Shown: in pieces, positions 5,421 through 7,264 of the stretch | Position numbering within the stretch: the first letter of the stretch is position 1 | Layout of the letters: the number at the start of each line of letters is the position of its first letter | Assembly (NCBI GenBank): GCA_946183175.1 | Contig: CAMHBH010000112.1 | Span: 1-7,264 of the forward strand | Reading direction: 5' to 3' | DNA length: 7,264 nt | From: an uncultured Oscillibacter sp. | Lineage (GTDB): Bacteria > Bacillota > Clostridia > Oscillospirales > Oscillospiraceae | The notes under the pieces: model-generated | The model's input: the letters and a program-made list of their open reading frames with translations, nothing else | What the model was told of the DNA's origin: nothing | Database searches by the model: none | Translations under genes and position numbers: made by a program

Positions 5421-5520
5421 GGGAGAGGGCGCGCCCGTCCGGGCCGCCTGTCAAGGTCTCTGTGATACCTCGCCGCCGCAGCGGCCACGACGCCGCCACC
5501 CTATGTAAGGAGGACTTATT

Positions 5521-5919
5521 ATGCACATCACCGACCCAGTCGCGGATATGCTGACCCGTATCCGCAACGCCAACGCGGCCAAACATGACAAGGTGGAAGT
5601 CCCCGCCTCCAACATGAAAAAGAGCATCGCCCGCATTCTTTTTGAAGAGGGCTATATCCGGAATTACCAGATTCTCGACGACTGCCCGCAGGGGACCATT
5701 CGCATTACGCTGAAGTACAACACCGGGAAGGAACGGGTTATCACGGGCCTGAAGCGGGTCTCGAAGCCCGGCCTCCGCGTGTACGCCGGGGCCGACGAAC
5801 TGCCCAAAGTCCTGCGCGGTCTCGGTATCGCCATCATTTCCACGTCCAGAGGCGTCATGACCGACAAGAAGGCGCGCGAGCTCCACGTCGGCGGAGAAGT
5901 CCTGGCGTTCGTGTGGTAA
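5521..5919 (+). CDS. rpsH: 30S ribosomal protein S8
   Basis: This 132-residue protein has the usual S8 length. It starts MHITDPVADMLTRIRNA and has KVEVPASNMKKSIARILFEEGYI (24-46), SKPGLRVYAG (81-90) and the C-terminal signature LGIAIISTSRGVMTDKKARE (101-120), ending GGEVLAFVW. S8 is a primary 16S rRNA binder at helix 21 in the 30S platform; the STS residues at 107-109 are part of its RNA-binding surface. In E. coli, S8 represses the spc operon by binding a mimic of its rRNA site in the mRNA. Here it is directly preceded by the structured 178-nt gap, so autoregulation is an attractive but untested idea. TAAGGAGG at 5506-5513 lies 7 nt before the ATG. Confidence 0.98.
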   Translation: MHITDPVADMLTRIRNANAAKHDKVEVPASNMKKSIARILFEEGYIRNYQILDDCPQGTIRITLKYNTGKERVITGLKRVSKPGLRVYAGADELPKVLRGLGIAIISTSRGVMTDKKARELHVGGEVLAFVW

Positions 5920-5931
5920 GGGGGTAGAAGC

Positions 5932-6477
5932 ATGTCTCGAATTGGCAGAATGCCCATTACCGTCCCGGCGGGGGTGACCGTCGACATCGCCGAAGGCAAC
6001 GTCGTCACCGTCAAGGGCCCGAAAGGCGAATTGACGCAGGCCCTCCGCCCCGAAATGAAACTCAAACTCGACGGCGCTGTGCTGACCGTAGAGCGCCCGT
6101 CCGAAGACAAACTGCACCGCAGTCTGCACGGCCTGACGCGCTCCCTGCTCCATAACATGGTCGTGGGCGTGACCGAAGGCTACAAGAAGGAACTCGAAGT
6201 CAACGGCGTGGGCTACCGCGTGGCCAAAGAGGGGAAAAACCTCGTGATGAACCTCGGCTACTCCCACCCGATTACCGTCGCGGAGACCGACGGCATTACC
6301 ATCGACGTACCCGCGCCGAATAAAATCGTAATCAGCGGCTGCGACAAGCAGAAGGTCGGGCAGTTCGCCGCCGAAGTCCGCGAGAAGCGCCCGCCCGAAC
6401 CCTACAAGGGCAAGGGTATCAAGTACGCCAACGAGGTCATCCGCCGCAAGGTCGGCAAGACCGGCGCGAAGAAGTAA
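5932..6477 (+). CDS. rplF: 50S ribosomal protein L6
   Basis: This 181-residue protein has the two-domain layout of L6. The first half has SRIGRMPITVPAGV and VTVKGPKGELTQ (25-36). The second has VEVNGVGYRV-like ELEVNGVGYRV (87-97), LGYSHPI and the signature PPEPYKGKGIKYANEVIRRK (154-173), then a short basic end. L6 binds 23S rRNA helix 97 near the sarcin-ricin loop and the base of the L7/L12 stalk, and joins in a late assembly step. The ribosome binding site is weak compared with its neighbours: GGGGGT at 5920-5925, 6 nt before the ATG. Initiation may therefore rely on coupling to rpsH, which ends 12 nt upstream. Confidence 0.98.
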   Translation: MSRIGRMPITVPAGVTVDIAEGNVVTVKGPKGELTQALRPEMKLKLDGAVLTVERPSEDKLHRSLHGLTRSLLHNMVVGVTEGYKKELEVNGVGYRVAKEGKNLVMNLGYSHPITVAETDGITIDVPAPNKIVISGCDKQKVGQFAAEVREKRPPEPYKGKGIKYANEVIRRKVGKTGAKK

Positions 6478-6491
6478 GGAGGCGCTACGAC

Positions 6492-6851
6492 ATGATTAAA
6501 CGTCCCAACACCAACGCCCAGCGAATCAAGCGGCACAAGCGCATCCGCGCCAAGATTTCCGGCACCGCCGAGACGCCCCGCCTGAACGTTTTCCGCAGTG
6601 AGGCCAACATCTACGCGCAGGTCATCGACGACAGCAAGGGCGTTACGCTCGTGTCGGCGTCGTCTCTCGACAAGGAAATCGAGGGCTACGGCGGCAACAT
6701 CAAGGCGGCGGAGGCCGTCGGCAAGCTCGTCGCCCAGCGCGCCAAAGACAAGGGAATCGAGACGGTCGTCTTTGACCGCGGCGGTTATCTGTACCACGGG
6801 CGCGTGAAGGCGCTCGCCGAAGGGGCCCGCGAGGGCGGACTGAAATTCTAA
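6492..6851 (+). CDS. rplR: 50S ribosomal protein L18
   Basis: This 119-residue protein begins MIKRPNTNAQRIKRHKRIRA, the basic N-terminal tail expected of L18. Next come SGTAETPRLNVFRSEANIYA (23-42), VIDDSKGVTLVSASSLDKE, and the C-terminal signature FDRGGYLYHGRVKALAEGAR (94-113), ending GGLKF. L18 binds 5S rRNA with L5 and anchors it in the central protuberance. The ribosome binding site is AAGGAGG (6476-6482), part of TAAGGAGG formed with the rplF stop and 9 nt before the ATG. It lies 14 nt after rplF and 19 nt before rpsE. Confidence 0.98.
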   Translation: MIKRPNTNAQRIKRHKRIRAKISGTAETPRLNVFRSEANIYAQVIDDSKGVTLVSASSLDKEIEGYGGNIKAAEAVGKLVAQRAKDKGIETVVFDRGGYLYHGRVKALAEGAREGGLKF

Positions 6852-6870
6852 GGGAGGAGGAACGACAAAA

Positions 6871-7264
6871 ATGCCCAGATTTGAACGCGAACAGAGCGAG
6901 TATATCGAGAAAGTCGTTTCCCTGAACCGGGTATCCAAGACCGTCAAGGGCGGTCGTGTGATGAAGTTCTCGGCGCTGGTCGTCGTCGGCGACGGCAAGG
7001 GGAAAGTCGGCTACGGTCTCGGCAAGGCCGCCGAAGTCCCCGAGGCCATCCGGAAGGGAATCGAGGCCGCCAAGAAGAACCTCATCACGGTGACGCTCTC
7101 CGGCGACACCATCCCCCACGAGACCATCGGCGTTTCCGGGGCCGGACGCGTGCTCATGAAGCCCGCCGCCCCCGGTACCGGAGTTATCGCCGGAGGCGCA
7201 GTCCGCGCCGTCGTCGAGGCCGCCGGAATTAAGGACATCCGTACCAAGTGCCTGCGCTCCAACA
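6871..7264 (+). CDS. rpsE: 30S ribosomal protein S5, N-terminal part (3' end outside window)
   Basis: The first 131 codons are present and the window end cuts the gene. The protein opens MPRFEREQSEYIEKVVSLNR and has the S5 signature from GGRVMKFSALVVVGDGKGKV (27-46) to GYGLGKAAEVPEAI. It continues with PHETIGVSGAGRVLMKPAAPGTG and AVVEAAGIKDIRTKCLRSN. S5 lies at the mRNA entry channel near S3 and S4, and takes part in decoding accuracy and mRNA unwinding. The loop VSKTVKGGR (21-29), where spectinomycin-resistance changes occur in other bacteria, looks unchanged. AGGAGG at 6855-6860 lies 10 nt before the ATG. The genes expected next are rpmD, rplO and secY; they are not in the window. Confidence 0.98.
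   Translation, partial: MPRFEREQSEYIEKVVSLNRVSKTVKGGRVMKFSALVVVGDGKGKVGYGLGKAAEVPEAIRKGIEAAKKNLITVTLSGDTIPHETIGVSGAGRVLMKPAAPGTGVIAGGAVRAVVEAAGIKDIRTKCLRSN

Larger units (their letters stand above)
5343..5520 (+). promoter_or_regulatory. 178-nt non-coding gap between rpsN and rpsH, possible structured mRNA leader
   Basis: All other junctions here are 21 nt or shorter, so this gap stands out. It is very GC-rich and has no good coding frame. It contains several possible helices: 5366-5374 with 5382-5390, 5382-5391 with 5411-5420, and 5481-5485 with either 5472-5476 or 5492-5496. It also holds two start-stop pairs (ATGTAG at 5361, ATGTAA at 5503) and the rpsH Shine-Dalgarno within TAAGGAGG at 5506-5513. 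I see no convincing -35/-10 promoter and no T-run behind any hairpin, so neither a new promoter nor an intrinsic terminator is supported. The most likely meaning is RNA structure that controls rpsH and downstream genes, or an mRNA processing site. This is inference. Confidence 0.5.

Noticed and set aside
5461..5469. TGTGATACC as an extended -10 promoter element for rpsH
   Set aside because: Poor match to TATAAT and no -35-like sequence about 17 nt upstream. A TTGACA-like hexamer at 5449-5454 is on the minus strand and has no -10 partner.
5386..5508. A 40-codon GTG-started leader peptide gene in the rpsN-rpsH gap
   Set aside because: No Shine-Dalgarno before GTG 5386, and the composition (Arg/Pro-rich, codons unlike the neighbours) looks like random GC-rich sequence. 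Kept only as part of a finding.

Overview
This window lies inside the long S10-spc ribosomal protein gene cluster. All genes are on the + strand. It runs from the last codons of rplD (L4), through rplW, rplB, rpsS, rplV, rpsC, rplP, rpmC, rpsQ, rplN, rplX, rplE, rpsN, rpsH, rplF and rplR, into the first 131 codons of rpsE (S5), which the window end cuts off. No mobile element, tRNA, rRNA or CRISPR array is visible. The gene order is the canonical bacterial one.

The DNA is GC-rich, and almost every gene has a strong AAGGAGG-type ribosome binding site. The protein sequences resemble those of Firmicutes, class Clostridia, probably the Oscillospiraceae/Ruminococcaceae side. Examples are the short four-cysteine S14, the C-terminal zinc ribbon in L24, the MLMPKRVKYRR start of L16, the EHYHEGTIPLQT segment of S3 and the MQHATNQLDNP segment of L29. 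This placement comes from remembered family sequences, not a search, so it is moderate at best.

Layout: 1-58 is the rplD tail. 58-2950 holds the S10-type genes L23, L2, S19, L22 and S3. 2952-3883 holds L16, L29 and S17. 3900-5342 holds L14, L24, L5 and S14. 5343-5520 is a 178-nt non-coding gap, while every other junction is 21 nt or less or overlaps. 5521-7264 holds S8, L6, L18 and partial S5. The proteins build both subunits: L2, L14 and L16 around the peptidyl transferase centre and subunit interface, L22, L23 and L24 around the exit tunnel, L5 and L18 on 5S rRNA, S3, S5, S14 and S19 in or near the 30S head and mRNA entry, S8 and S17 in the body.

Two places depart from the ordinary. First, rpsC encodes S3 with a C-terminal extension of about 140 residues that contains eight tandem copies of a Gly/Arg-rich unit, GGGFNRDRQ with or without GAP/GTP. 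Second, the rpsN-rpsH gap contains three short segments that can form mutually exclusive hairpins, together with start-stop codon pairs and a TAAGGAGG sequence just before rpsH. This looks like a possible RNA-level control element. A lesser pattern is the repeated fusion of the stop codon with the next gene's Shine-Dalgarno as TAAGGAGG, seen six times.
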